Source of the DNA: Nocardia higoensis NBRC 100133
GTDB lineage: Bacteria; Actinomycetota; Actinomycetes; Mycobacteriales; Mycobacteriaceae
Length of the DNA stretch: 57,152 nucleotides
Assembly (NCBI RefSeq): GCF_000308595.1
Contig: NZ_BAGA01000034.1
Span: forward strand, 1-57,152
Direction of reading: 5' to 3'
Shown in pieces: positions 44,440 through 53,622 of this stretch (position 1 is its first letter; every line of letters begins with the position of its first letter). The notes below the pieces were generated by a model, which worked only from the letters and a program-made list of their open reading frames with translations, ran no database searches and had not been told where the DNA came from. The position numbers and the translations under genes were made by a program.

Positions 44440-45504
44440 GTGAAACATCGTAAGCCGAGTCGGGCGCAGCGAGCGATGGCGAGCACGTCGTTGCCTCTGG
44501 CCACCGCTGCTGCCGTGGCTACCCTGTTCGCGTCGCCGGCGGGGGCCGTTCCGAACGATCCGACCACGCCTGCCACGCCCGCTCCGGTGCAGCCGGGCAC
44601 CAACGACGCGCCGCAGGGCGGTTCCCAGCCCGGCACCGCGCAGCCCGGGCAGGGCGGCGAGAACGAGCAGGAGAAGAAGCCGGAGAACAAGCCGACTCCC
44701 AGCCAGCCCGGCGTCACCACGCCGGAGCAGGAGCAGGTGATGCCGGAGCCGAAGAAGGATCCGAAGCTGGCGACGCCGACCCAGCCGGGTGTCACCACCC
44801 CGCGCGTCGCCCCGCTGCCGGTGCCGGGTCAGGCCGAGGCGCCGCAGCCCGCCGCGACTCCGGAGGACGGCACCGAGAAGCCCGAGACCGCTCCGGCCGC
44901 GCCGGGCGCGGGCGAGACCGAGCCCGCCGCGCCGGGCGTGGAGAAGCCGAAGCCGCAGGCGGGCGCCCCCGCTCAGGCGGGCACCCCGTCGGAGACCGAG
45001 ACCCTCGTGCAGGAGCCGCGCTGGTCGGCGCCGCGCCTGGAGACCGCTCCCGCCGCGCCGGTCGTCGAGATGACCGGTCCGCACCAGGAGATCGGCGCCA
45101 ACATCGACGGCGGCGCGGTGCTGCCCGGCTACGTCGCCAACACCCACCACTTCAGCAACGAGGCGGGCTACGTCGGCACCATCGGCTACGCCACCCCGAC
45201 CGGAGCCGGTGAGGCGGGCGCGTCGGTGGAGTTCGTCGACGTGAACACCATCAAGGTCACCACCTACACCGGTGGTGCGGGCCTGGCCGACAACAAGACC
45301 GAGTTCGTGCTCGACACCACCCAGGTCAACGAGGCCAAGGCCGCGGTGGAGTCCTGGATCGCCGCGCAGCCGGGCGGCGCGGCCGCGCTCGAAGCGGCCG
45401 CCCAGGTTAAACTTCCGCCGCTCGTCCCCGCGGGCGACGTCGCGCCGCAGACGGTGAACGTCGCAGGCGTGACCACCCAGTGGGGTGGTTCGTTCCAGTA
45501 CTGA
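44440..45504 (+). CDS. secreted Pro/Ala/Glu-rich protein of unknown function
   Basis: 354 residues. A basic N-terminus (KHRKPSRAQR) and hydrophobic core (LPLATAAAVATLFASPAGA) form a signal peptide with cleavage near AGA-VP (residue 36). Residues about 40-205 are Pro/Ala/Glu-rich with recurring QPGVTTP blocks; the rest (from about 208, MTGPHQEIGANIDGGAVLPGYVANTHHF) is a compact beta-rich domain that I do not recognise. A cell-wall-spanning stalk carrying a surface domain is suggested. GTG 44440 is 10 nt after AAAGGG; ATG at 44476 is possible but would shorten the signal's basic region. Upstream lie a 20-bp palindrome and a leader hairpin. Confidence 0.7.
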   Translation: MKHRKPSRAQRAMASTSLPLATAAAVATLFASPAGAVPNDPTTPATPAPVQPGTNDAPQGGSQPGTAQPGQGGENEQEKKPENKPTPSQPGVTTPEQEQVMPEPKKDPKLATPTQPGVTTPRVAPLPVPGQAEAPQPAATPEDGTEKPETAPAAPGAGETEPAAPGVEKPKPQAGAPAQAGTPSETETLVQEPRWSAPRLETAPAAPVVEMTGPHQEIGANIDGGAVLPGYVANTHHFSNEAGYVGTIGYATPTGAGEAGASVEFVDVNTIKVTTYTGGAGLADNKTEFVLDTTQVNEAKAAVESWIAAQPGGAAALEAAAQVKLPPLVPAGDVAPQTVNVAGVTTQWGGSFQY

Positions 45505-45576
45505 ACGGGATGATTCGACGGGTGGGGCGGTCGGCAACGGCCGCCCCACCCGCGTGTTCCCGGGGAGAGGATTCGT

Positions 45577-46767
45577 GTGGTTTCCGAGGATGACGCGAAG
45601 GATCGCGACACCGACCGGCCGGGATCGCAATTCGGTCCCGCGGTAGGTGATTTCGGTCCTCCGGTCGGTGACTTCGGTCCGCCCGTCGGCGATTTCGGCC
45701 CGCCGGTGGACGAGTTCGGTGGCCCGTCCCTGGCGGAGACCGGCCCGATGTGGAAACCCACGGCCGACACACCGGAGATCGGCTGGCGTCCCGCCGACGG
45801 CTCGGTCCCGCCGCCCCCGCCTGCGTCCGCAAGCCCGGTCCCGCCGCCATCCGCTCCCGCGCCCCGGCCCGCTCCCACGGCCCAGGCCGCTCCCGCCGAT
45901 CCGACCGTGAAATTCTCCGCGCCGACGGCCGACCCGTTCCGCGCCCCGGACGGCTCCGGATTCGCCGATGCCCCGTCCGTCGCGGAAGCCGAGGGCGATG
46001 CCTCGGTGGAGGAGACGGTGCGCTATTCCGCGCCCGGGGGCAAGCCGGCGGCGAGTACGCCCGCCGCACCGGTCAAGCCGGCCCAGGAGGGGCCGCAGCG
46101 CTGGTGGAACAGCCCGACCGAGTCCGGCGACGTGCCCAAACCGCCGACCGATTCCGGCTCGCCCGCCGGTCTGTCGTGGGCCGACGATCCGATCGCCAAG
46201 CGCCTGGCGCCCAAGCCCGCCGCCGCGAGTTCCGGCGGCGGTTCCGGATCCTCGCCGAATGTCTCCACCCGCAACATGCTGATCGGCATCGCGATCGTGG
46301 TCGTGCTGCTGATCGCGCTGGTGGTCACCATCGTCTCGCTCAGCGGCGACGACGAGACCGGCCGCGCGTCGGGCCCGAGTTCCACCGCCGCGTTGAGCTG
46401 CCCGGCCAGCCGAAGCGGCAAGGTCGTCGTCGGCAACGGGCAGGGTTCCACGGCGAGCGGCGCCGAGGCCATCCTGGGCTTCCAGTACGCGTTCTATGTC
46501 GAGCGCGACGGTGACCGGGTCCGCCGGTTCGTCGCCGACGACGCGGCCAACATCTCCAGTGCGCCGGTCATCCAGCAGGCGATCGACGAGCAGATCCCGC
46601 CGGGCACCACGCACTGCCTGCGGATCACCGAAGTGGCATCGGACACCTTCGACGTCGACCTGACCGAACACCGCCCGGATGGCATCACCACGGTGTATCC
46701 GCAGCGTGTGACCACGGTGGAGCGCAACGGCAAGATCTTGGTGACGGCCATCGAAGGACGCCCATAA
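45577..46767 (+). CDS. single-pass membrane protein with repeat N-terminus (DUF8176-type C-terminus)
   Basis: 396 residues. The N-terminal ~230 residues are cytoplasmic, Pro-rich and disordered, opening with four FGPPVGD heptads. One transmembrane helix at about 233-255 (LIGIAIVVVLLIALVVTIVSL) is followed by an extracellular domain with two cysteines (ALSCPASRSGKVVVGNG, AEAILGFQYAFYVERD, THCLRITEV), which resembles the DUF8176 domain of Nocardia proteins. Start GTG 45577, 6 nt after GGAGAGG. It follows the secreted protein by 72 nt and may share its transcript. Function unknown. Confidence 0.7.
   Translation: MVSEDDAKDRDTDRPGSQFGPAVGDFGPPVGDFGPPVGDFGPPVDEFGGPSLAETGPMWKPTADTPEIGWRPADGSVPPPPPASASPVPPPSAPAPRPAPTAQAAPADPTVKFSAPTADPFRAPDGSGFADAPSVAEAEGDASVEETVRYSAPGGKPAASTPAAPVKPAQEGPQRWWNSPTESGDVPKPPTDSGSPAGLSWADDPIAKRLAPKPAAASSGGGSGSSPNVSTRNMLIGIAIVVVLLIALVVTIVSLSGDDETGRASGPSSTAALSCPASRSGKVVVGNGQGSTASGAEAILGFQYAFYVERDGDRVRRFVADDAANISSAPVIQQAIDEQIPPGTTHCLRITEVASDTFDVDLTEHRPDGITTVYPQRVTTVERNGKILVTAIEGRP
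45631..45714 (+). repeat. 21-bp tandem repeat, four copies
   Basis: In-frame units starting TTCGGTCC or TTCGGCCC, coding for FGPAVGD, FGPPVGD, FGPPVGD and FGPPVDE. Synonymous changes between copies show age and selection on the peptide. Confidence 0.85.
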
Positions 46768-46775
46768 TCTCAACA

Positions 46776-46816
46776 TTCGAGATCAACGTTTCATATTCTG
46801 GTTCGAGATGTGAAAC
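46776..46816. promoter_or_regulatory. promoter with direct and inverted repeats before the aminotransferase
   Basis: TTCGAGAT occurs at 46776-46783 and 46802-46809 (26 nt apart); GTTTCA (46788-46793) and TGAAAC (46811-46816) are inverted. A -10-like TATTCT (46794-46799) lies between them. The set looks like regulator binding sites around the start of transcription. Confidence 0.55.
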
Positions 46817-46857
46817 AGTGGAGGCATCCTGTTCCGTGGCGTCTCCCGGAGGTCTCG

Positions 46858-48048
46858 ATGTCGTCGACGTTCCCGTCGCTGTCCGCCAAGCTCGCCGGTC
46901 TGCAGAGCTCGGCCATTCGTGACCTGCTGAAGCTCACCGCGAACCCGCAGATCATCAGCCTCGCCGGCGGTCTGCCCGACGCCGAGCTCATGCCGCGCGA
47001 GCGCATCGCCGAGGCCGCCGAGGCCGCCCTGCGCGGTCCCGGCTGCCTGCAGTACACCGAGTCGCCGGGCTGGGGCCCGTTGCGCGAGGCGCTGGCCGAG
47101 CGCGAGTCGGCGCGGCTGGACCGGGCCGTGCCGGTGCCGGAGGTCTTCGTGACGCACGGCTCGCAGCAGGCGCTGTCGCTGCTGGCCGAGGTGTTGCTGG
47201 ATCCGGGCGCGCTGGTGGTCGTCGAGGATCCCGCCTATGTCGGCGCGCTGCAGGTCTTCCGTGCCGCGGGTGCGCGCATCGTCGCGGTGCCGCTGGATGC
47301 CGAGGGGATGCGGACCGACGCGCTGCGCGAACTGCTGGCAGCCGGTGAGCGCCCGGCCGTGGTGCACACCGTCAGCAATTTCCACAATCCCGGCGGGGTC
47401 ACCCTGAGCCCCGCCCGACGCGCCGAGCTGGCGCGGCTCGCCGAACAGTACGGCTTCTGGGTCGTCGAGGACGACCCCTACGGCGAACTGTGGTTCGACG
47501 CGCCCGCACCCGCGCCGGTGGCCTCCTACTCGGCGCACGTGATCCGGCTCAGCAGTGCCTCCAAGATCATCGCGCCGACTCTGCGCGTCGGCTGGATGGT
47601 CGCCCCCGACGAGGTGTGCCGGGCGGTCGAGCTGCTCAAGCAGGGCGCCGACCTGTGCGGTTCGGCGCTGACCCAGCAGATCGCCGCCGACCTGCTCACC
47701 GACGAGGCCTGGCTGTCGGGACATCTGCATCGCGTCCGCGACAGCTACGGCACCAGGGCGAAGGCGCTGGTGAACGCGGTGCGCACGACCTTCGGCGAGC
47801 GCGTGAGCTGTACCGACGCGGCTGGGGGCATGTTCGTGTGGGCCGACTTCACCGACGGCACCGACACCAAGGCGATGCTGGCGAGCGCGCTGGACGCCGG
47901 CGTGGCCTATGTGCCGGGCTCGGCCTTCGCCGCCGCCGACGGCGGCTACCAGGGCTCGATGCGGATGTGCTTCACCACTTCGGCCCCGCCGGTGCTCGAG
48001 GAGGCCGTGGCACGCATGGCGAAGGCGCACGCCACCGTGAGCGCCTGA
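46858..48048 (+). CDS. PLP-dependent aminotransferase (LysN/2-aminoadipate-type, fold I)
   Basis: A 396-residue class I/II aminotransferase of the kind found as the C-terminal half of MocR regulators, but without a DNA-binding domain. LISLAGGLPDAELMP begins the core, VFVTHGSQQALSLLAEVLLDPG follows, NFHNPGGVTLS and VVEDDPYGEL are cofactor-site segments, and K236 in SSASKIIAPTLRVGW binds PLP. Candidate substrates are 2-aminoadipate or aromatic/branched-chain amino acids. ATG 46858 follows GGAGG (46848-46852); an upstream in-frame start at 46810 overlaps the promoter repeats. Confidence 0.88.
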   Translation: MSSTFPSLSAKLAGLQSSAIRDLLKLTANPQIISLAGGLPDAELMPRERIAEAAEAALRGPGCLQYTESPGWGPLREALAERESARLDRAVPVPEVFVTHGSQQALSLLAEVLLDPGALVVVEDPAYVGALQVFRAAGARIVAVPLDAEGMRTDALRELLAAGERPAVVHTVSNFHNPGGVTLSPARRAELARLAEQYGFWVVEDDPYGELWFDAPAPAPVASYSAHVIRLSSASKIIAPTLRVGWMVAPDEVCRAVELLKQGADLCGSALTQQIAADLLTDEAWLSGHLHRVRDSYGTRAKALVNAVRTTFGERVSCTDAAGGMFVWADFTDGTDTKAMLASALDAGVAYVPGSAFAAADGGYQGSMRMCFTTSAPPVLEEAVARMAKAHATVSA

Positions 48049-48076
48049 TCTTCTCCGCCCGGTCGACCGGGTCGGC

Positions 48077-49576
48077 TCAGTCGGCCCAGTTGTAGGTGCG
48101 TTCGACCGCCTTGCTCCAGGCGGCCAGATGCGCGTCACGGTCCCGCTGCGACATCGCGGGCAGCCAGGTGGTGTCGGCCTCCCAGTTCGCCCGGATGTCG
48201 TCGGTGCCCGTCCAGTACCCCACCGCGAGCCCGGCCGCGTAGGCGGCGCCCAGTGCGGTGGTCTCGGCGACCACCGGGCGAACCACCGGCACGTCGAGGA
48301 TGTCGGACTGGAACTGCATGAGCAGCTCGTTGCCGGTCATCCCGCCGTCCACCTTGAGCGTCGTCAATTCCAGGTCCAGGCGCTGGGATTCGGCGTCGGC
48401 GCGCATGGCGTCGACCACCTCGCGGGTCTGGAAGGCGGTGGATTCCAGTACCGCGCGCGCCAGATGCGCCTTGGTGACGAATCGCGTCAGCCCGGCGATC
48501 ACCCCGCGCGCGTCCGGGCGCCAGTGCGGCGCGTACAGGCCGGAGAAGGCGGGCACGATGTAGGCGCCGCCGTTGTCCTCGACGCTGCGGGCCAGCGGCT
48601 CTATCTCCGTGGCCGAGGAGATCAGGCCCAGGTTGTCGCGCAGCCACTGCACCAGCGAGCCGGTGACCGCGATGGAGCCTTCCAGCGCGTAGACCGCGGG
48701 CTGATCGCCGAGCCGGTAGCAGATCGTGGTGAGCAGGCCGTGCTTGCTGAACACCGGGGTGGTCCCGGTGTTGAGGAGCATGAAATTGCCTGTGCCATAG
48801 GTGTTCTTGGCCTCTCCCGGGGAGAGGCAGGCCTGTCCGAAGGTGGCGGCCTGCTGGTCGCCGAGGATGCCGGCGACCGGCACGCCGGTCAGCGGCCCCG
48901 CGGTGATCTCGCCGTAGACCTCCGAGGAGCCGGCGATGCGCGGCAGCATCGCGACCGGCACCCCGAGGTCCGCGCAGATGCCCTCGTCCCACTGCTGGGT
49001 GCGCAGGTCCATCAGCATGGTGCGGGAGGCGTTGGTGACGTCGGTGACGTGCTCGCCGGTCAGGTTCCACAGCAGCCAGCTGTCCACCGTCCCGAAACAC
49101 AGCTCGCCGGCCTCGGCGCGTTCCCGGGCGCCCGGCACGCTGTCGAGGATCCAGCGCAGCTTGGGCCCGGAGAAGTAGGTCGACAGCGGCAGGCCGGTGC
49201 GGTCCTGGTAGCGGGCCGGGCCCTCGTCTCCGCCGAGTTCGGTGACCAGCCGGTCGGTGCGGACGTCCTGCCAGACGATGGCGTTGTGGATCGGCTCGCC
49301 GGTGGCTCGCTCCCACACCACGGTGGTCTCGCGCTGATTGGTGATGCCGACGGCGGCGATGTCCTCCCGGCTCAGGCCCAGCGTGTCGAGCGCCTCGCCG
49401 AGCACGAGCTCGGTATTGCGCCAGATGGCACGGGCATCGTGTTCGACCCATCCCGGCCGCGGGAAGATCTGTTCGTGCTCACGCTGAGCGATGCCGATGA
49501 CCCGTCCGCCGCGGTCGAAGACGATGCACCTGCTCGAGGTCGTGCCTTGATCGAGGGCAGCCACATACCGACGCAT
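48077..49576 (-). CDS. glpK: glycerol kinase
   Basis: A 499-residue FGGY-family kinase that phosphorylates glycerol with ATP. Motifs: [18 protein letters not shown] (N-terminal phosphate site), [40 protein letters not shown] and the C-terminal [23 protein letters not shown] 49576 is 6 nt after TATCCT (49588-49583); the open frame extends 13 codons further upstream without homology. It is divergent from glpD, so glycerol phosphorylation and glycerol-3-phosphate oxidation are encoded together. In M. tuberculosis glpK is elsewhere (Rv3696). Confidence 0.95.
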   Translation of the reverse strand: MRRYVAALDQGTTSSRCIVFDRGGRVIGIAQREHEQIFPRPGWVEHDARAIWRNTELVLGEALDTLGLSREDIAAVGITNQRETTVVWERATGEPIHNAIVWQDVRTDRLVTELGGDEGPARYQDRTGLPLSTYFSGPKLRWILDSVPGARERAEAGELCFGTVDSWLLWNLTGEHVTDVTNASRTMLMDLRTQQWDEGICADLGVPVAMLPRIAGSSEVYGEITAGPLTGVPVAGILGDQQAATFGQACLSPGEAKNTYGTGNFMLLNTGTTPVFSKHGLLTTICYRLGDQPAVYALEGSIAVTGSLVQWLRDNLGLISSATEIEPLARSVEDNGGAYIVPAFSGLYAPHWRPDARGVIAGLTRFVTKAHLARAVLESTAFQTREVVDAMRADAESQRLDLELTTLKVDGGMTGNELLMQFQSDILDVPVVRPVVAETTALGAAYAAGLAVGYWTGTDDIRANWEADTTWLPAMSQRDRDAHLAAWSKAVERTYNWAD

Positions 49577-49806
49577 GCAGGCAGGATACGCAACGGCCCG
49601 GATGGCGGGGATCACATCGCCGCGCGCGGGTGCGGGATGAAGATCGGAGTTACCGTCGAGTAGTCCGTGCCGGGCGGCGGCGAGGCACCGTGCTCACCGG
49701 TGTCCGGAGTGCCTAGCCTGTACACGAACCGCCCTGTTGCCGAACCGCCCGCAGAACCAACCGCCGGAATCGCGCGCTCGCAGACCAGTCGCTGGAGGAG
49801 CCGAGC

Positions 49807-51540
49807 ATGACCAAGAAACCGCAATCGCAGATGCTCGGGCCCGAGCAGCGCCGTACGGCCTGGGAACGGCTCGGCAAGGAGCATTTCGACGTGGTGGTCG
49901 TCGGGGGCGGCGTGGTCGGCGCGGGCATCGCGCTGGACGCGGCCACCCGCGGCTTGGATGTGGCGCTGGTCGAGGCGCGCGACCTGGCCTCCGGTACCTC
50001 GAGCCGGTCGTCGAAGATGTTCCACGGCGGCCTGCGCTATCTGGAGCAGCTCGAGTTCGGCCTGGTGCGCGAGGCGCTGCGGGAGCGCGAACTCGCGCTG
50101 TCGACGCTCTCGCCGCACCTGGTCAAGCCGCTGCGCTTCCTCTACCCACTGACCCACCGCGGCTGGGAGCGCCCCTATGTGGCCGCGGGCCTGGTCCTCT
50201 ACGACACCATGGGTGGCGCGAAATCCGTTCCGGGGCAACGTCATCTGACCCGCCACGGCGCGCTGCGGCTGGCCCCCGGCCTGCGCCGCGACGCGCTGAT
50301 CGGCGGGGTGAGCTATTACGACACGGTCGTCGACGACGCCCGCCACACCATGACCATCGCCCGCACGGCCGCCCACTACGGCGCGGTCATCCGCACCTCG
50401 ACCCAGGTCGTCGGCTTCCTGCGCGAGGCCGACCGGGTGAGCGGGGTGCGGATCCGCGACACCGAGGACGGTCGCACCGGCGAGGTCAGGGGACACGTCG
50501 TGATCAACGCGACCGGCGTGTGGACCGACGAGGTGCAGGCGCTGTCCAAGACCAGGGGCCGCTTCCAGGTGCGCGCCTCCAAGGGCGTGCACATCGTGGT
50601 CCCGCGCGACCGCATCGTCAGCGACACCGCCATGATCCTGCGGACCGCGACCTCGGTGCTGTTCGTCATCCCGTGGGGCGCGCACTGGATCATCGGCACC
50701 ACCGACACCGACTGGAATCTCGATCTCGCCCATCCGGCGGCGACCCAGGCCGACATCGCCTACCTGCTGGACCGGGTGAACGAGGTGCTGGTCACCCCGA
50801 TCACCCATGACGACATCACCGGCGTGTACGCCGGGCTGCGCCCGCTGCTGGCGGGCGAGAGCGACTCCACCTCGAAGCTGTCGCGCGAGCACGCCGTCGC
50901 GCGGATCGCGCCGGGCCTGGTCGCCATCGCGGGCGGCAAGTACACCACCTATCGCGTGATGGCCTACGACGCGGTGGACGAGGCGGCCCAGGACATCCCG
51001 GCCCGGGTGTCGCCGAGCATCACCGAGAAGGTGCGCCTGCTCGGCGCCGAGGGCTACTTCGCGCTGGTCAATCAGACCGTGCAACTGGCCGACGTCTACG
51101 GTCTGCACCCGTATCGGGTCAAGCACCTGCTCGACCGGTACGGCTCGCTGATCGACGAGGTGCTCGCACCCGCCGAGGATCAACCCGACCTGCTGCAGCC
51201 GATCGCCGCCGCGCCCTCGTATCTGCGGGCCGAGGCACTGTACGCGGTGACGGCCGAGGGTGCGTTGCACCTCGACGACATCCTGGCCAGGCGCACCCGC
51301 ATCTCCATCGAGTACGACCATCGCGGCGCGGACTGCGCCGAGGAGGTGGCCCGCCTGGTCGGCCCGGTGCTCGGCTGGGACGAGACCGAGACCGAGCGCG
51401 AGATCGCCACCTACCGCTCGCGCGTCGAGGCCGAGATCCGCTCGCAGAAACAGCCCGACGACGCCTCCGCGGACGCCCTGCGGGTGGCCGCGCCGGAACC
51501 GCGCCCGCAACTGCTCGAACCGGTTCCGGTCGAGGGCTGA
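49807..51540 (+). CDS. glpD: aerobic glycerol-3-phosphate dehydrogenase
   Basis: A 577-residue membrane-associated FAD enzyme that oxidises sn-glycerol-3-phosphate to dihydroxyacetone phosphate and reduces menaquinone. FAD site VVVVGGGVVGAGIALDAATRGLDVALVEARD at about 21-51, then SRSSKMFHGGLRYLE, GAHWIIGTTDTDW, VYAGLRPLL and GGKYTTYRVMA; a C-terminal helical domain completes it. It corresponds to GlpD2 (Rv3302c). ATG 49807 follows GGAGGAG by 6-7 nt. A probable -10 TAGCCT lies at 49714-49719. Divergent from glpK. Confidence 0.95.
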   Translation: MTKKPQSQMLGPEQRRTAWERLGKEHFDVVVVGGGVVGAGIALDAATRGLDVALVEARDLASGTSSRSSKMFHGGLRYLEQLEFGLVREALRERELALSTLSPHLVKPLRFLYPLTHRGWERPYVAAGLVLYDTMGGAKSVPGQRHLTRHGALRLAPGLRRDALIGGVSYYDTVVDDARHTMTIARTAAHYGAVIRTSTQVVGFLREADRVSGVRIRDTEDGRTGEVRGHVVINATGVWTDEVQALSKTRGRFQVRASKGVHIVVPRDRIVSDTAMILRTATSVLFVIPWGAHWIIGTTDTDWNLDLAHPAATQADIAYLLDRVNEVLVTPITHDDITGVYAGLRPLLAGESDSTSKLSREHAVARIAPGLVAIAGGKYTTYRVMAYDAVDEAAQDIPARVSPSITEKVRLLGAEGYFALVNQTVQLADVYGLHPYRVKHLLDRYGSLIDEVLAPAEDQPDLLQPIAAAPSYLRAEALYAVTAEGALHLDDILARRTRISIEYDHRGADCAEEVARLVGPVLGWDETETEREIATYRSRVEAEIRSQKQPDDASADALRVAAPEPRPQLLEPVPVEG

Positions 51541-51554
51541 GCGCACCCGCGCCT

Positions 51555-52175
51555 CTACCCGCGCTCGCCGGCTTCCATGCGGACGGCCCAGCCGACGACG
51601 GCCCGCAGATAGCGCAGAACGGTGTCGTCGTCGCAGGCGACGGGGTCGGCCAGGTGCAGCCGGAACAGTTCTTCGATGGCGGCCAGCAGCAGCCGGGTGG
51701 TCGCGCCGTTCGGGTCGACCGTGACACCCGCGTAGCGCGACAGGTGCCTGGCGGTGATCGCCCGGGAGAACTTGCGGCCGACCTCCAGTTGCTTGCGCAG
51801 CAGCGGCGGCCCGCCGTCGGGCGGGCTGAGCAGGATGCGCCAGCTGTCCGGCGCGGCGTGCACGTAGGCGAGGATGCCGCGGCCGACCTCGTCGACGTCG
51901 GCGCCGGCGGCGTCCTCGCCCGACCAGTCCACGGTGAGCATGCCGCTGAGCGCGACCTGGGTCTCGCGTTCCAGCAGCGCCGCGGTCAGCCCGGCCAGGT
52001 CGCCGAACTGCTGGTAGATCAGGGCGCGCGCGACCCCGGCCGCCCGCGCGACCCGGTCGATGCCGACGGCGGCGAAGCCCTCGGCCACCACGATGTCGCG
52101 GGTGACGTCGAGCAGCTGATCGCGCCGCTCGGCCGCCGACATCCGCTTGCGTTTGCCCCCCTGCTCCTGGTTCAC
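51555..52175 (-). CDS. TetR-family regulator translationally coupled to the HpnE-like gene
   Basis: 206 residues beginning MNQEQGGKRKRMSAAERRDQ. The helix-turn-helix is about residues 35-60 (VGIDRVARAAGVARALIYQQFGDLAGLTAALLE); the remainder is a helical effector domain. The start GTG 52175 overlaps the TGA of the upstream FAD gene as GTGA, so the repressor is made only when the enzyme is translated, a natural feedback. The palindrome at 53551-53574 is the obvious operator. The signal it senses may be a terpenoid or fatty compound, by inference from the enzyme. Confidence 0.82.
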   Translation of the reverse strand: MNQEQGGKRKRMSAAERRDQLLDVTRDIVVAEGFAAVGIDRVARAAGVARALIYQQFGDLAGLTAALLERETQVALSGMLTVDWSGEDAAGADVDEVGRGILAYVHAAPDSWRILLSPPDGGPPLLRKQLEVGRKFSRAITARHLSRYAGVTVDPNGATTRLLLAAIEELFRLHLADPVACDDDTVLRYLRAVVGWAVRMEAGERG

Positions 52176-53533
52176 CGCGCCGGTGGTTGCGCCAGCAGCA
52201 GGTCCACCGCCTTGGCGGCGCTCTGGACGGCGCTCTCCATCGTGGCCGACCAGTCGGTGGCGGTCCAGTCGCCCGCCAGCACCAGCGAGGGCACCGAGGT
52301 GCGCTGCGGCGGGCGCAGCGCGTGGGTGCCGACGGTCTGGGAGAAGGTGGCCTTCGGCATCCGCACCACGTGCCCCTGCACCACCTTCGCCTCGGCGGCG
52401 GCCGGGTAGTACCGGCGCAGCAGCGCCAGCTGCTCGGCGATGATCTCGGCGTTGGTCTTGTGGATCTGCTCGTAGGCGCCGCTGGTGGTCAGGCAGTACA
52501 GCCACGCCTTCTCGGTGCTGCGCCCGGTCATCAGCTGCCGGTCGAAGACCTCGTCGATGACGCCGGTGCCGCCGATCAGGGCCTCGAACTCGGCCTCGGT
52601 GCCCAGCGGGCGGTCCAGGTACAGGTTGGTGCTGACGATCGGGGTGTAGTGCAGCTTGTCCGCGGCGGCGTAGATCTCGGAGTGCTCGGGCAGGTCGTCG
52701 AGCAGGCCGCCGATACCGGTGTTGGGGACCGCGCAGATCACCGCGTCGGCGGGCACCACCGAGCCGTCGGCCATGGCCACCCCGGTCACCGTGCCGTCGA
52801 CGATGTGGATGCGCCGCGCCACCGCCCGGTATCGCACGTCCACGCCGTGCTTCTCGAACACCCGCAGCGCGCCGTCGACGTAGAGGGTGTCCAGGTCGGT
52901 GGTCGGGTAGCCGATGGAGACCGGAGTCCGGTGTTTGGCGCCCAACCGGAAACCGGTGGCCATCACATCGGCGAACACCTTGGCCGATTCGATCTCGACG
53001 GGTTCGGCGGCGATGCCGAGTGCCAGCCAATCCCACAGCGCCTCACGGGATTTCGCGGGCATGCCGATCCGCTCGAACCACTGCGCGGTGGTGATGTCGG
53101 CCAGGTCGTGCGGCTGGTTGAGTGCCTGCCAGACCAGCAGACCGGTGGCGCGCAGGGTGCGCAGCCGGTCCAGCAGGCCGGTGTCGGGGTGCAGGCCGGT
53201 GAGGGTGCGGATCGCGCCGAGGCCGCTGGTGGACATGGTGACCTTGCGGCCGTCGGGCCAGCGCAGGGTCGACCGGTCGGGGAAGGCGACGTATTCGCGG
53301 GTGCCGACGCTGGTGAGGTAGCGGAAGAGGTGTTCGTACCCGCTGGCGATGACGTGCTGACCGTTGTCCGGCGGATCGTCGACCGCGTCGACCTTCATCG
53401 CGTGGGCGCGCCCGCCCAGCCTGCCGCGCCGCTCGAGCAGCGTGACCTTCTTCCCCGCCTCGGCCAGCCAGACCGCCGAGGCCAACCCCGCCAATCCGCC
53501 GCCGATCACCACATACTGCCGCGGATCACCCAT
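52172..53533 (-). CDS. FAD-dependent oxidoreductase, hydroxysqualene dehydroxylase/phytoene desaturase-like
   Basis: A 453-residue flavoprotein. The N-terminal dinucleotide fold (YVVIGGGLAGLASAVWLAEAGKKVTLLERRGRLGGRAHA) and C-terminal LAGDWTATDWSATMESAVQSAAKAV are typical of the amine oxidase/phytoene desaturase superfamily; NGQHVIASGYEHLFRYL and WLALGIAAEPVEIESAKVF resemble HpnE of hopanoid synthesis. No hpnC, hpnD or squalene cyclase gene is nearby, so a different isoprenoid or carotenoid substrate is possible. ATG 53533 follows GGGAGGAG. It is followed by its own TetR gene. Confidence 0.8.
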   Translation of the reverse strand: MGDPRQYVVIGGGLAGLASAVWLAEAGKKVTLLERRGRLGGRAHAMKVDAVDDPPDNGQHVIASGYEHLFRYLTSVGTREYVAFPDRSTLRWPDGRKVTMSTSGLGAIRTLTGLHPDTGLLDRLRTLRATGLLVWQALNQPHDLADITTAQWFERIGMPAKSREALWDWLALGIAAEPVEIESAKVFADVMATGFRLGAKHRTPVSIGYPTTDLDTLYVDGALRVFEKHGVDVRYRAVARRIHIVDGTVTGVAMADGSVVPADAVICAVPNTGIGGLLDDLPEHSEIYAAADKLHYTPIVSTNLYLDRPLGTEAEFEALIGGTGVIDEVFDRQLMTGRSTEKAWLYCLTTSGAYEQIHKTNAEIIAEQLALLRRYYPAAAEAKVVQGHVVRMPKATFSQTVGTHALRPPQRTSVPSLVLAGDWTATDWSATMESAVQSAAKAVDLLLAQPPAR

Positions 53534-53550
53534 ACCCGCTCCTCCCGCTC

Positions 53551-53574
53551 CGATTACGAATTGTTAGTTAATCG
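53551..53574. promoter_or_regulatory. operator-like inverted repeat at the HpnE-like/TetR promoter
   Basis: CGATTA and TAATCG are perfect inverted arms with a 12-nt AT-rich centre (CGAATTGTTAGT), 18 nt upstream of the FAD gene. TAACAAT on the minus strand inside it can serve as the -10 region, so binding would block transcription. Confidence 0.6.
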
Positions 53575-53622
53575 GGATTCTCATTCGGGCGCAAGGGGAT
53601 CGGCGGCATCGCGCCGGGATGG

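Noticed and set aside
51555..53036. Extended 493-codon frame upstream of the TetR gene
   Set aside because: The added N-terminal sequence is an out-of-frame reading of the FAD oxidoreductase; the GTG at 52175 gives a normal TetR length and a GTGA overlap.
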